The notes: a model not told the origin generated them from the sequence alone. A stretch of DNA of 7,830 bases from Planctomycetota bacterium (GCA_022447405.1 JAKVCE010000088.1:1-7830); one strand, 5' to 3'. Positions 1-7,390 are shown, counted from the first letter of the stretch. Numbers and translations are program-made.

Positions 1-788
1 AAGGGCAGGATGGCCTTGAGCTCCTCATGCTCGGTGTCACCTGTCTCGATGGCGACGGCCGCCCCGTCCAAGGGATCAGCGCCACCCAGCTGGAGGCGCG
101 CCTGCATAGCGAGGCACTCCTCGAGGGCGACGCGCCGCCGCGCCGCGTTGAACTCGCTCGGATCGCTGGGTCTGTGGAGGGCGTGCGGCGTCTCCGAGAG
201 CGTCGGGACCCCGAGCTCCTCGAGCAGCGCGCGCGGGACGCGCTCTCCCAATCCAGGGGCCGCTTCGAGCGCGCCGCGACAGAGCCCTCTCAGGAGCCCT
301 TGTCCGATCCCGTCGACGGTCTGGTAGAGGGGCTCCCAGCCGCCGGGGGCCGGCAGCGGCTTCTCCTCTGTGCCGATGCGAGGAACGACCAGAGACGGCT
401 TCCCCTTCTTCGTCAACCCGACGCGACCAGCCAAGGTGATGACGGCGTCCTTCACGACGCTCTCTCGGAGCCAAGACTGGTTGAACCAGTGAGCCTCCAG
501 CTCACCGCTCTCGTCCACGATGTACGCCGTGAAGACGCTCTGCCTGCCACCCCTCCGGAAGAAGCGCGTGCGCTCGACGCGCCCGGTGACCTGGACCACG
601 GCTCCGACCATGTCTGCCGCCTCGGCGCAGGTGGCGCGGAGCCCGGTGCTCTCCAGGCGCAAGGGAGAGAACAGCAAGAGGTCTCGAATGGTCTGGACCC
701 CGAGCTCCCCCAGCAGCGCAGCGCGCGCGGGTCCAACCCCTGCGATCGTCGTGACGAGCGCCTCGGTCCCCTGTGTCTCCGCCTTCAC
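1..788 (-). CDS. recG: ATP-dependent DNA helicase RecG, N-terminal part (3' end outside the window)
   Basis: RecG remodels stalled replication forks and Holliday junctions in the cytoplasm. The 262 visible residues match the family's N-terminal wedge region. They begin with a helical segment containing IAGVGPARAALLGELGV (residues 15-31, the RecG 'GVGPKRA' region). An OB-fold follows (about 60-140) with VTGRVERTRFF and DESGELEAHWFNQSWL, the typical RecG 'WFNQPWL' stretch. Next come the YQTVDGIGQGLLRGL linker and the ARRRVALEECLAMQARL helix. The window cuts the gene at LKAILP, just where RecG proteins enter the helicase core (usually LPF-x-LT-x-AQ), so no Walker motifs are visible. The start is GTG at 788. 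The upstream gene's TAG lies in frame 12 bases before it, and no other initiator occurs before the conserved GVGP segment. A G-run abuts the GTG, giving at best a poorly spaced ribosome site. The 9-base gap to the MFS gene indicates cotranscription. The reading frame is intact throughout. Confidence 0.93.
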   Translation of the reverse strand, partial: MKAETQGTEALVTTIAGVGPARAALLGELGVQTIRDLLLFSPLRLESTGLRATCAEAADMVGAVVQVTGRVERTRFFRRGGRQSVFTAYIVDESGELEAHWFNQSWLRESVVKDAVITLAGRVGLTKKGKPSLVVPRIGTEEKPLPAPGGWEPLYQTVDGIGQGLLRGLCRGALEAAPGLGERVPRALLEELGVPTLSETPHALHRPSDPSEFNAARRRVALEECLAMQARLQLGGADPLDGAAVAIETGDTEHEELKAILP

Positions 789-797
789 CCCCCTAAT

Positions 798-2039
798 CTA
801 GCTCCCAGCCCTCGACTCTTCATCGTGCCGTCGCTCCAGGGGGAGGAGCAGGACGTATGTGAGCAGGCTGGAGACGGTGTAGAAGCCGACCGTCGTCATC
901 ATGAGGACTGAGTAGTCATTGCCCGTGCTGTCCAGGATCGCGCCCCCTACGACGGGTCCGAGCACCCACCCGAGGCTCCAGGCCACAGACTGCATGCCGT
1001 TCTGAAACTCCTTCGCGCCCTCTGGCGCCAGCTTCATCACGAGGTTCATGAACAGGGGGTGCCCTGAGTTCATGAGCGCGCCGCGGAAGAGGAAGGCGAT
1101 GATCGCGACCACGAGGTTGTTCGTGTACGCGAGGACGACGAAGAAGACGACCGAGGCCAGCTCCAGGGCGACGATCCCTCGCACCAGCCCGAGCTGCCTT
1201 GAGACGTAAGGGGCGAGGAGGAAGCCGCCCGCGGTCATCAGGCCGCCCACCGCCCAGAGGGTGCCGACGTCCCCGTCTCCTAAGCCGAAGCGCTCACGAA
1301 AGTAGAGCGAGAGGAAAGGGATGCAAGCGCCTGCGCCGACGCCGAGGACGATGTGGGGGGTGACGAAGCGCAAGGCCGTACCGCGGTGCTCTCGAACGAC
1401 CGAGAGGATCTTCGGCGCCTCTTCATCTACGACCGGGGCCTCTTCACGGATCCCCGCGTAGACGATCGCCGCCGAGAGTCCGAGGAAGCCAGCGCCGGAG
1501 AGGACGCACGCGAGCGCGAGGGCGTCGCTCCCCAGGATCGGGGTCAGGTAGTCCGCGAGCTGCCCTCCTGAGAAGCTCCCGACGACGCTCGCCAAGGTGC
1601 CCACGGCCTCCGCGAGGGCGAAGACGCCCTGCCGCTCACGCTCACCCGTGTGCCTGTAGATGAAGGGAGCGACCGCGATGTGATGGATGGCGAAGGAGAG
1701 CCCGACGATGAACTCAGCCGCGCGGAACCAGCCGAGGCTCGGCATCCACGGGAGCGCGAAGAGCCCGAGGCCGCAGATCAAGGCCGCCGTAGCGAGGAAG
1801 CGTCCAGCTCGATGCCGCGCGAGGATGTAGGCCGCAGGGAGGGACACGAGGATCGTCCCCCACGCGTGCATGGAGGTGACCGTGCCGATCTCGATCTTCG
1901 TGTACCCCAAGCGGTCGAGGTAGAGGTTGAGGAGCGTCCAAGGGAGCGCGCCGGCGGCGCCGAGGAAGGCGCAGCCCAAGAGGTAGCGCCGCGTCTGGCT
2001 GCCAGTCTCCTTCCAATCCTCAACCCAACGCTTGATCAC
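798..2039 (-). CDS. MFS transporter, 12 predicted membrane helices
   Basis: This 413-residue inner-membrane protein has the size and layout of a major facilitator superfamily carrier, normally a proton-coupled or facilitated transporter of small molecules. About twelve hydrophobic segments are visible: six between residues 18 and 195, a charged cytoplasmic loop (about 196-222, rich in E and R), and six more up to about residue 400. A degenerate motif A lies in the loop after helix 2 (PAAYILARHRAGRFL, 68-82). The C-terminal half has NSGHPLFMNLVMKLAPEG followed by NGMQSVAWSLGWVLGPVVGG, a pattern seen in drug-efflux-like MFS members. The start is GTG at 2039. An in-frame TGA sits at 2043-2045, and no other likely initiator precedes helix 1, so the non-ATG start is well supported. 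The gap from the upstream lipoprotein gene is 19 bases and the gap to recG is 9 bases. The substrate cannot be deduced; sugar, peptide or drug export are all possible. Confidence 0.9.
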   Translation of the reverse strand: MIKRWVEDWKETGSQTRRYLLGCAFLGAAGALPWTLLNLYLDRLGYTKIEIGTVTSMHAWGTILVSLPAAYILARHRAGRFLATAALICGLGLFALPWMPSLGWFRAAEFIVGLSFAIHHIAVAPFIYRHTGERERQGVFALAEAVGTLASVVGSFSGGQLADYLTPILGSDALALACVLSGAGFLGLSAAIVYAGIREEAPVVDEEAPKILSVVREHRGTALRFVTPHIVLGVGAGACIPFLSLYFRERFGLGDGDVGTLWAVGGLMTAGGFLLAPYVSRQLGLVRGIVALELASVVFFVVLAYTNNLVVAIIAFLFRGALMNSGHPLFMNLVMKLAPEGAKEFQNGMQSVAWSLGWVLGPVVGGAILDSTGNDYSVLMMTTVGFYTVSSLLTYVLLLPLERRHDEESRAGS

Positions 2040-2047
2040 GACTCAGG

Positions 2048-2054
2048 CCCCCCC
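2048..2054 (-). promoter_or_regulatory. G7 run, possible ribosome-binding site of the MFS gene
   Basis: A run of seven G on the minus strand ends 8 bases before the GTG start of the MFS gene. It is the only purine-rich element in the 19-base gap between the lipoprotein stop codon and this start. It could pair weakly with the CCUCC of 16S rRNA. There is no true AGGAGG, so coupling to translation of the upstream gene may matter more. Confidence 0.3.
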
Positions 2055-2058
2055 GCGC

Positions 2059-4413
2059 TCAGCGGTACATGCGCTGCAGGACAGCCTCGGCGGTCTTGCC
2101 TTGGGGAGAGTAGCCACGATCTCGTGCGCCCCCAGAGCCAGGTTCGATCTCCCACCGCCAGAAGTAGGTCCCGCGCAGCGCGTCAGACTCTCCGCGCACG
2201 GTCGTGAGCGCGCCGAAGAAGGAGCTGTAGAGCCGCTCCTGCTCATCCATGTCGAGCTCCCCCTGTCCGAGCGCGGCGTCCCACCACGCGCGAGAGGAGG
2301 AGGGGAAGCCGACCTCCATCAGCAAGACCGGGCGGTCATGCGCTGCACCCTTCTCGACGAGCGCGCGCAGCACCTTCGTCATGGAGCCTTGGATCGAGCG
2401 GTCCGAGGGGCGCTCGCCGAGCGGCGTCCCGAGCCTCGGGAAGTAGACGAGCCCGATGAAGTCGAGCTCATCCCAGAACTCGACCTGCTCAAGCTCTTGC
2501 TTCCAGAGCGCGCCGTAGGTGAGCCCTCCAGAGAAGACCGCGCGAGCCGCGCTGATGCTCCGCGACCACTCCTCCCGCTTCGTCTCGAAGATCTCGATCG
2601 GGAGGTCATCGTTCTCTGTGACGCGCGTCTTCGTCGCGGTCCGGAGCTCCGCCCCTAAGGAGAGCAGCTCGACCCCCATGAGCTCAGCGGTCAACCCCGC
2701 GTGCTCAAGCATGCGGCGCTGGTCGACGAAGTAGTCCCTCCACGCCGGCACATCCGTGCGCCGCCGCCACGCAGAGCGTCCGGCGCTGGAAGAGACGAGC
2801 TGAACGGGGACCATGCAGGTCTGCATCCCGCGCGCGCGCGCGAGCCCGAAGATGTGGGCGAGCTCTGCGTCCGGCTCGACGAAGCCGCTGAGCGTCGGCC
2901 CCGCTCCTGCGGCGAAGCGCGCCTGGGGTCCGTCCTCCAGCCAGTAGCACTGGACGCTCAAGGCCTCGACCCCGACGTCTCCCGCGCGGTCGAGGGTCTC
3001 TGCGAGCGCGGGGACGACATAGCTCCGCTGCGTGTCCAGCGGGGAGTCGATCGCCACCCCGTCCCTCCGAGCGCGGCGCTTGACCTCATCGAGGCGCGCG
3101 GCGCGGGCGGCTCTGACAGCCTCCATGCCGGGGTCCGTCCGCTCCAGGAGCCAAGCCTGAAAGTCCAGCAGCACCGGCTCGTCGGGCGCATAGGCCTCCT
3201 CTCCTCTCCAGACCCGCGCCAGCTCTTCGGCGCCTAGGGTCTCTCGGAGGTATCGGAAGAAGGCCGCGCGAGCGGGGACGCGGATGTGGGTCGAGCGCTG
3301 CACGAGCGCGCCTGGCGTGATGATGAGGTCCGGCGAGGGCAGGAGCCCCTGCGTCGCGAGGTAGCTCCACCACTCCTCGAGCGGTCGGCCCCACCACGAG
3401 TCGACGGCGTCCGCCGCCGCCGCCCCGAGCATCCAGTCCACCTCTGTGACCGGGAACCCGAGGGTCTGCACCAGCCGCGCCTCCGCCAGCGCTCTGCGCC
3501 CGTCCTCGGGGAGGGCCGGGTTCGCCGCGACGAGGACCGCGCCGCGTCCGTGCTCAGGGACGCCGAAGGCGCAGACGCCGTGCAGAGTTTGGATGTCCAT
3601 GAGCTCGTCGGTCATCGAGACGTGAACGCGCTTTTGCACAGGGCCCGCCCAAGCCTCGAGACGCGCGAGCGTCTCCAATGCGCCCGACGCCCACGCGCTC
3701 GCGCGCTCATCAGAGAGGGAGCCGACGCGCGCGAGCGAGAGCTCGGGGTGTCCGCTCTCTAGCGGAACGAGCTCTCCTTCGAACTCATCCCAACGCTCCT
3801 CATAGTCCACGATGCTCTCTTCGTTCGGCGCCCCCTGTGCGCCCAGCCGAAGGGAGAGCGTGAGCCGTCCGCCGCGGAAGACCCGCGCGCCCGGACGAGC
3901 GACCGGGCGCAGGTCGAGGGTGAGCGGGTCGAGCGCGGCGAGGGTGCTCCCGCACACGAGGGTCAAGGGGAGGCCGGGCCGCTCTGGGTCCTCGTAGGTC
4001 GCGACCAACGCGACCCCGTCACCGCTGAACTCCCGATCGACCCATCGGACCCCGGCCCCTCCTCCGAGCTCCACGCCAGTCGGCGCGAGCAGTCGCGCGA
4101 CCACCGGGTCGTTGAAGGTCCCCACGACCACGCGCGGGTTGTTCGCTCCGCTCCTGTGAGGGTCGACGCGGCCGAGGGGGATGCCCAGCACACCGCACCA
4201 GCGCAGGAGCGAGTGCTCGGCGCGCGCGCCCACCTCCCCCGCCGGCGCGACCAGCTCAAGCATGTCGCACTGCGAGAGGTTGCGCGCCATCGCGGCGGCG
4301 TTCGCCACGCGCGCAGGTCGCTCGCAAGCGCCCGCGAGGAGCGCGCCGAGGCAGAGAGAGAGAGGGAGAAGTCGTCGCGTCACGGCGCAGAGCCTAACAC
4401 TGGCTGCCCGCAC
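2059..4413 (-). CDS. Large predicted lipoprotein: degenerate peptidase-like region fused to a GH113-like TIM-barrel glycosidase domain
   Basis: This 784-residue protein has a lipoprotein-type signal: RR, a hydrophobic stretch, then LLAGAC with Cys30 as the candidate lipidated residue. It is therefore probably membrane-anchored outside the cytoplasm. Residues 50-230 are a mixed region I do not recognise. Residues 240-405 follow the pattern of gluzincin peptidases, but AEARL (310-314) stands where HExxH would be and WMLGAAA (327-333) where the WLxEG helix would be. Zinc binding therefore looks lost. A basic linker leads into residues 455-784, which resemble a glycoside hydrolase TIM barrel of GH113 type. 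There, GVELLSLGAEL offers Glu589 as acid/base and PVLLMEVGF offers Glu700 as nucleophile. DFIGLVYFPRL (651-661), YFWRWEIEPG (750-759) and the ending YSPQGKTAEAVL fit the same fold. The start is GTG at 4413, with GAAGGA upstream; a second GTG at 4383 would give a shorter, still valid signal peptide (Cys20). The domain calls rest on motif reading only. Substrate is unknown. Confidence 0.82.
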   Translation of the reverse strand: MRAASVRLCAVTRRLLPLSLCLGALLAGACERPARVANAAAMARNLSQCDMLELVAPAGEVGARAEHSLLRWCGVLGIPLGRVDPHRSGANNPRVVVGTFNDPVVARLLAPTGVELGGGAGVRWVDREFSGDGVALVATYEDPERPGLPLTLVCGSTLAALDPLTLDLRPVARPGARVFRGGRLTLSLRLGAQGAPNEESIVDYEERWDEFEGELVPLESGHPELSLARVGSLSDERASAWASGALETLARLEAWAGPVQKRVHVSMTDELMDIQTLHGVCAFGVPEHGRGAVLVAANPALPEDGRRALAEARLVQTLGFPVTEVDWMLGAAAADAVDSWWGRPLEEWWSYLATQGLLPSPDLIITPGALVQRSTHIRVPARAAFFRYLRETLGAEELARVWRGEEAYAPDEPVLLDFQAWLLERTDPGMEAVRAARAARLDEVKRRARRDGVAIDSPLDTQRSYVVPALAETLDRAGDVGVEALSVQCYWLEDGPQARFAAGAGPTLSGFVEPDAELAHIFGLARARGMQTCMVPVQLVSSSAGRSAWRRRTDVPAWRDYFVDQRRMLEHAGLTAELMGVELLSLGAELRTATKTRVTENDDLPIEIFETKREEWSRSISAARAVFSGGLTYGALWKQELEQVEFWDELDFIGLVYFPRLGTPLGERPSDRSIQGSMTKVLRALVEKGAAHDRPVLLMEVGFPSSSRAWWDAALGQGELDMDEQERLYSSFFGALTTVRGESDALRGTYFWRWEIEPGSGGARDRGYSPQGKTAEAVLQRMYR

Positions 4414-4424
4414 TCCCGAGGCTG

Positions 4425-4430
4425 TCCTTC
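4425..4430 (-). promoter_or_regulatory. Ribosome-binding site of the lipoprotein gene, overlapping the ABC gene stop
   Basis: GAAGGA on the minus strand overlaps the TGA stop of the ABC transporter gene and lies 11 bases before the GTG at 4413. The alternative GTG at 4383 has only an AGG at a similar distance. This favours 4413 as the start and suggests that translation of the two genes is coupled. Confidence 0.4.
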
Positions 4431-6339
4431 AAGCCTCCGTGGTCTCGGGCACTTCGGGCCCAGCATCGCGCTGCTCTGCGCCCTCGAGCTGCTGCATCTC
4501 GACCAGGCGGCAGTAGGTCCCGCCTGCGGCGAGGAGCTCGGCGTGGGTCCCGCTCTGAGAGACGGCGCCGCCCTCGAGGACGGCGATGCGGTCAGCGTTC
4601 CGGATGGTGGCCAGACGGTGCGCGATCACCACGACGGTGCGGTCCCGCATCACGTTCTCCAAGGCGGCCTGCACAGCCGACTCAGACTCTGAGTCCAAGC
4701 TGCTCGTGGCCTCGTCGAGGAGCAGGAGCGGCGCGCCCTTCAAGATCGCCCGCGCGATCGTGATGCGCTGGCGCTGACCTCCGGAGAGGCGCGTGCCCAT
4801 GTCCGCGACGTCTGTGTCGTAGCCCTCGGGCAGGGTCTGTATGAACTCGTGGATGTGCGCCGAGGTCGCCGCCGCCTCGATCTCCTCCTGGGTCGCGTCG
4901 GGGCGTCCGTAGCGGATGTTCTCCCGGATCGAGGCGTGGAAGAGGAAGGGCGCCTGCTCAACGAGGCTGAACTGCTGGCGCCAAGACGCGAGCGTCACGG
5001 CCTTGAGGTCGTGCCCGTCTACCCGGACCGAGCCCTCGTCAGGATCGAAGAAGCGACAGATCATGCTGAGCAGCGTGCTCTTCCCGCCGCCGCTCGGACC
5101 GACGAGCGCGAGGGTCTCCCCTGCCTTGACCTCGAGGTCGATGCCTGCGAGCGCAGGACCCTCTGCGTTCGGATAGGCGAAGCGCAGCCCCTGGATGGAC
5201 ACGTTACCGGTGACCTCGCCGAGCGCATGCGCGTCGTCCTCCTCTTGGACGTCAGCCTCCTCTTCGAGCACCGCGCAGAGTCGCTCTGACGCGCCGACCG
5301 AGGTCTCGATGATCGTCCAGTTCTTCGTCAGGCGCTTGATGTGGTTGTACATCTGCGCGCTGCCCATGAAGAAGATCATCATCTTCCCGCCGTCCCCGAA
5401 GAGGTCGAACAAGATCGCGCCGAAGCCGACCACAAAGAGCAGGATCGCGATCCCCACGTGGCTGAAGAGGGTCGTCCACGCGAGGGTGAGGGACTGCGCG
5501 CGGACCATCCGCATCGTGTCGTCGAGGTACTCCTCGTTGAGGCGCTCATAGCGCTCGACCTCTTGGCGCTCCATGTCGAAGGCGCGGACGGTGCGGATCC
5601 CTTGGAACATCTGGGTCAGGACCTGCACCGAGGCGCCGAGCGTCGTCAGGCTCTTGGTCGAGCGCTTGCGCACGCGCTTCGAGAGCTTGCTGACTGGCCA
5701 GGCGAGGAGCACGACGGAGAGAATCACAACCCCAGAGAGCTCTGGCGCCGCGTAGACCATGACACCCATGAAGGCGAAGGTGGCGTAGCCGTTCTGCAAG
5801 AGGTCACCGAAGCAGACCTTGATGGCAGCCAAGGTCTGTTGGACATCTGAGCTCACGCGGCTGAGGGTGTCACCGAGCTTGCGGCTGCCGTGCCAGCCGA
5901 GGCCGAGCCCCATGAGGTGCTTGGCGATGCGCACCCGGAGGTCGACGACCATCCTCAGGGAGACGCGGTTCGAAAGCTGGTTGTAGAGGTACTGGGCGGT
6001 CGCGGTGAGGAAGGCCAGGAGGATCAGGAAGATCACGACGATGCAGAGCGCCGCGTACTGATCGTTCTGTTTGGCCTCGCCCCGGATGATCCCCTCCTCG
6101 ACGCTGGTCTTGGTGATCCAGGCGAAGAGCTCCTCGATGGGGCCCGGCTCGGCAGTGAGCGCGGCATCGCCCTTGCGCGGGAAGAGCACGAGGTTCCAGA
6201 TCGGCTCCAAGAGGAGGACGACCAGGCTCTGGCCGAAGGTGACCAGGCCCCCGAGGACCATGACGGTGATGAGCGCCGGGATCCGGGGCAGGGCGTGGGG
6301 CTTCAGCAGCCTCCATGTGGACTTCAAGTCGGCGTTCAA
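4429..6339 (-). CDS. ABC exporter half-transporter, fused membrane and ATPase domains (MsbA/multidrug type)
   Basis: This 636-residue inner-membrane protein would act as a homodimer or heterodimer, using ATP to export a lipid-like or hydrophobic compound. The membrane domain covers about residues 1-345, with hydrophobic segments near 19-45, 95-117, 178-198, 200-215 and 290-312 plus a weaker one near 318-332. The ATPase domain is complete: A-loop Tyr389, Walker A GPSGGGKS (414-421), Q-loop Gln462, signature LSGGQ (518-522), Walker B LLLLDE with Asp542 and Glu543, and H-loop His574. All catalytic residues are present, so it should be active. The loop between the first two helices (about 50-95) is longer and more acidic than the short one usual in MsbA. 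The C-terminal tail is acidic. The start is TTG at 6339: an in-frame TAG lies 21 bases upstream (6361-6363), GAGGA sits 5 bases upstream, and no ATG or GTG occurs before helix 1. An alternative TTG is at 6327. Family assignment is firm; calling it MsbA itself would overreach. Confidence 0.95.
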   Translation of the reverse strand: MNADLKSTWRLLKPHALPRIPALITVMVLGGLVTFGQSLVVLLLEPIWNLVLFPRKGDAALTAEPGPIEELFAWITKTSVEEGIIRGEAKQNDQYAALCIVVIFLILLAFLTATAQYLYNQLSNRVSLRMVVDLRVRIAKHLMGLGLGWHGSRKLGDTLSRVSSDVQQTLAAIKVCFGDLLQNGYATFAFMGVMVYAAPELSGVVILSVVLLAWPVSKLSKRVRKRSTKSLTTLGASVQVLTQMFQGIRTVRAFDMERQEVERYERLNEEYLDDTMRMVRAQSLTLAWTTLFSHVGIAILLFVVGFGAILFDLFGDGGKMMIFFMGSAQMYNHIKRLTKNWTIIETSVGASERLCAVLEEEADVQEEDDAHALGEVTGNVSIQGLRFAYPNAEGPALAGIDLEVKAGETLALVGPSGGGKSTLLSMICRFFDPDEGSVRVDGHDLKAVTLASWRQQFSLVEQAPFLFHASIRENIRYGRPDATQEEIEAAATSAHIHEFIQTLPEGYDTDVADMGTRLSGGQRQRITIARAILKGAPLLLLDEATSSLDSESESAVQAALENVMRDRTVVVIAHRLATIRNADRIAVLEGGAVSQSGTHAELLAAGGTYCRLVEMQQLEGAEQRDAGPEVPETTEA

Positions 6340-6478
6340 ATCTGTCCTCGTCCTCCCTCTCTAGGGGCGCGCCCGCAGAGGCCCGGCCCTGAGAGGCCTG
6401 CCAGCTGGGACGCTCCTCCTGTGAGAGAGGATCCCTTGGGAGTCCGCAGAAGTAAAGCCGGGCAGGGCAGGCGCGGGG
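6340..6478. other. Spacer between hemF and the ABC transporter gene
   Basis: These 139 bases form the longest non-coding stretch in the minus-strand gene row. I see no open frame with a usable start. There is a perfect 10-base palindrome, GGGCGCGCCC (6365-6374). A GGCCTCT sequence is repeated twice on the minus strand, near 6377 and 6395. An AGGAGG lies near 6416, but no initiator follows it at a useful distance. No stem followed by a T-run is present, so there is no evident intrinsic terminator after hemF. A promoter for the downstream operon could lie here, but no clear -35/-10 pair can be read. Confidence 0.5.
6345..6357 (-). promoter_or_regulatory. Ribosome-binding region of the ABC transporter gene
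   Basis: On the minus strand GGGAGG (6357-6352) and GAGGA (6349-6345) precede the TTG at 6339, the latter with a 5-base spacer. This decides the TTG at 6339 over the later TTG at 6327, for which the spacing would be too long. Confidence 0.5.
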
Positions 6479-7390
6479 TCAATTCCCGCTCAGCCAGTCC
6501 CTAGGGACCAAGAAGCCCTTCATGAGGGCCTCCTCTGGGCTCCCTGGAGCAGGAGTGAACTCATATCGCCAGCGCACCTCCGGAGGCATCGAGCCCAGGA
6601 TGCACTCGACCCGGCCTCCCGCCTGCAGCCCGAAGAGGGTGCCGCGGTCCTGGAGCAGGTTGAACTCCACGTACCGACCCCGGCGCACCAGCTGCCACTC
6701 GCGCTCGCGATCGGTGTAGGGCGTGTCCTTGCGTCGCTCGAGGATCGGCGGGTAGGCGGAGAGGTAGCCCTCCCCCACCGAGCGCATGAGCGCGAAGCCC
6801 TCCTCGAAGGTCCCGTCGTTCCAGTCATCAAAGAAGACGCCGCCGATGCCGCGCGGCTCACCGCGGTGAGGCAAGAAGAAGTAGTCGTCGCAGGTCTTCT
6901 TCAGCTTGGGGTAGAGCTCTGCGCCCACGGCGTCTCTCGCGGTCTCGTGCCAGGAGACGCAGTCCTCTTCAAAGCCGTAGTAAGGGGTGAGGTCAAAGCC
7001 GCCACCGAACCACCAGACCGGCTCCTCCCCCTCCTTGGTCGCGAGGAAGCAGCGCACGTTCATGTGGCTGGTCGGCGCGTAGGGGTTCCGAGGGTGCGTG
7101 ATGAGCGAGACCGAGACGGCCTCGTAGGCGCGGCCTGCGAGCTCGGGCCTGCGCTTGCTCGCTGCAGCGGGCATGTCCTCCCCCACTGTGTGGGAGAACA
7201 TCACCCCCGCGCGCTCGAGGATCGGCCCGTCCTCCAGGATGCGGGGTCGCGAGAGCCCGCCAGTGGGCGACTCGAGCGGGTCCTCCCTGAAGGTCGCCGC
7301 TCCGTCAGCGCCCTCGAGCGCCGCGCAGATGCGGTCCTGCAGGTCGGTCAGGAACTGACGTACTTGGTTGATGTCAGGAGAGTTCGACAC
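6479..7390 (-). CDS. hemF: Aerobic coproporphyrinogen III oxidase HemF
   Basis: HemF catalyses the oxygen-dependent oxidative decarboxylation of coproporphyrinogen III to protoporphyrinogen IX, a late step of haem synthesis, in the cytoplasm as a homodimer. The 303-residue length fits the family (about 300 in enteric bacteria). Hallmark blocks are visible in order: NPYAPTSHMNVRCF (102-115), WWFGGGFDLTPYY (126-138), WHETARDAV, DDYFFLPHRGEPRGIGGVFFDDW (split between about 168 and 190), RRGRYVEFNLLQDRGTLFGL (236-255) and the C-terminal ILGSMPPEVRW. No key block is missing. The frame stays open upstream as far as 7555, but that extension is Arg/Pro/Ser-rich, lacks family similarity and overlaps the divergent gene. 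GTG at 7390 gives the family-typical N terminus. No clear Shine-Dalgarno precedes it, so initiation may be leaderless or weak. Its presence indicates an aerobic, haem-making organism. It is the most upstream of the minus-strand genes. Confidence 0.95.
   Translation of the reverse strand: MSNSPDINQVRQFLTDLQDRICAALEGADGAATFREDPLESPTGGLSRPRILEDGPILERAGVMFSHTVGEDMPAAASKRRPELAGRAYEAVSVSLITHPRNPYAPTSHMNVRCFLATKEGEEPVWWFGGGFDLTPYYGFEEDCVSWHETARDAVGAELYPKLKKTCDDYFFLPHRGEPRGIGGVFFDDWNDGTFEEGFALMRSVGEGYLSAYPPILERRKDTPYTDREREWQLVRRGRYVEFNLLQDRGTLFGLQAGGRVECILGSMPPEVRWRYEFTPAPGSPEEALMKGFLVPRDWLSGN

Noticed and set aside
76..736. Two minus-strand open frames (76-474 and 452-736) that could look like small genes
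   Set aside because: They are out of frame with recG, which reads through the whole interval without a stop and has convincing family sequence.
27..911. Long open frame on the plus strand (294 residues)
   Set aside because: It lies antisense to recG and runs into the end of the MFS gene. Its composition is Arg/Asp/Pro/Leu-rich with no recognisable motif, while the opposite strand encodes clear RecG sequence.
2828..2843. Alternating CG tract as a possible Z-DNA or regulatory element
   Set aside because: It lies inside the lipoprotein gene and is explained by Ala-Arg codons (GLARARGM) in GC-rich DNA.
2032..3237. Plus-strand open frames (2032-2658, 2701-3237) opposite the lipoprotein gene
   Set aside because: They have the biased Arg/Ala/Pro composition of antisense frames in GC-rich DNA. 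The minus strand carries a coherent 784-residue protein.
4352..4370. GA-rich microsatellite
   Set aside because: It encodes the Leu/Pro/Ser core of the lipoprotein signal peptide, so the repeat is a by-product of codon choice.
6365..6374. Palindrome GGGCGCGCCC in the hemF-ABC spacer as a terminator or operator
   Set aside because: It has no loop and no T-run follows it in either direction. Such short GC palindromes are expected by chance at this base composition.
5890..6504. Plus-strand open frame of 204 residues spanning the ABC start and the hemF spacer
   Set aside because: It is highly charged (E/D/R/P-rich) shadow sequence opposite the ABC membrane domain, with no ribosome site or motif.
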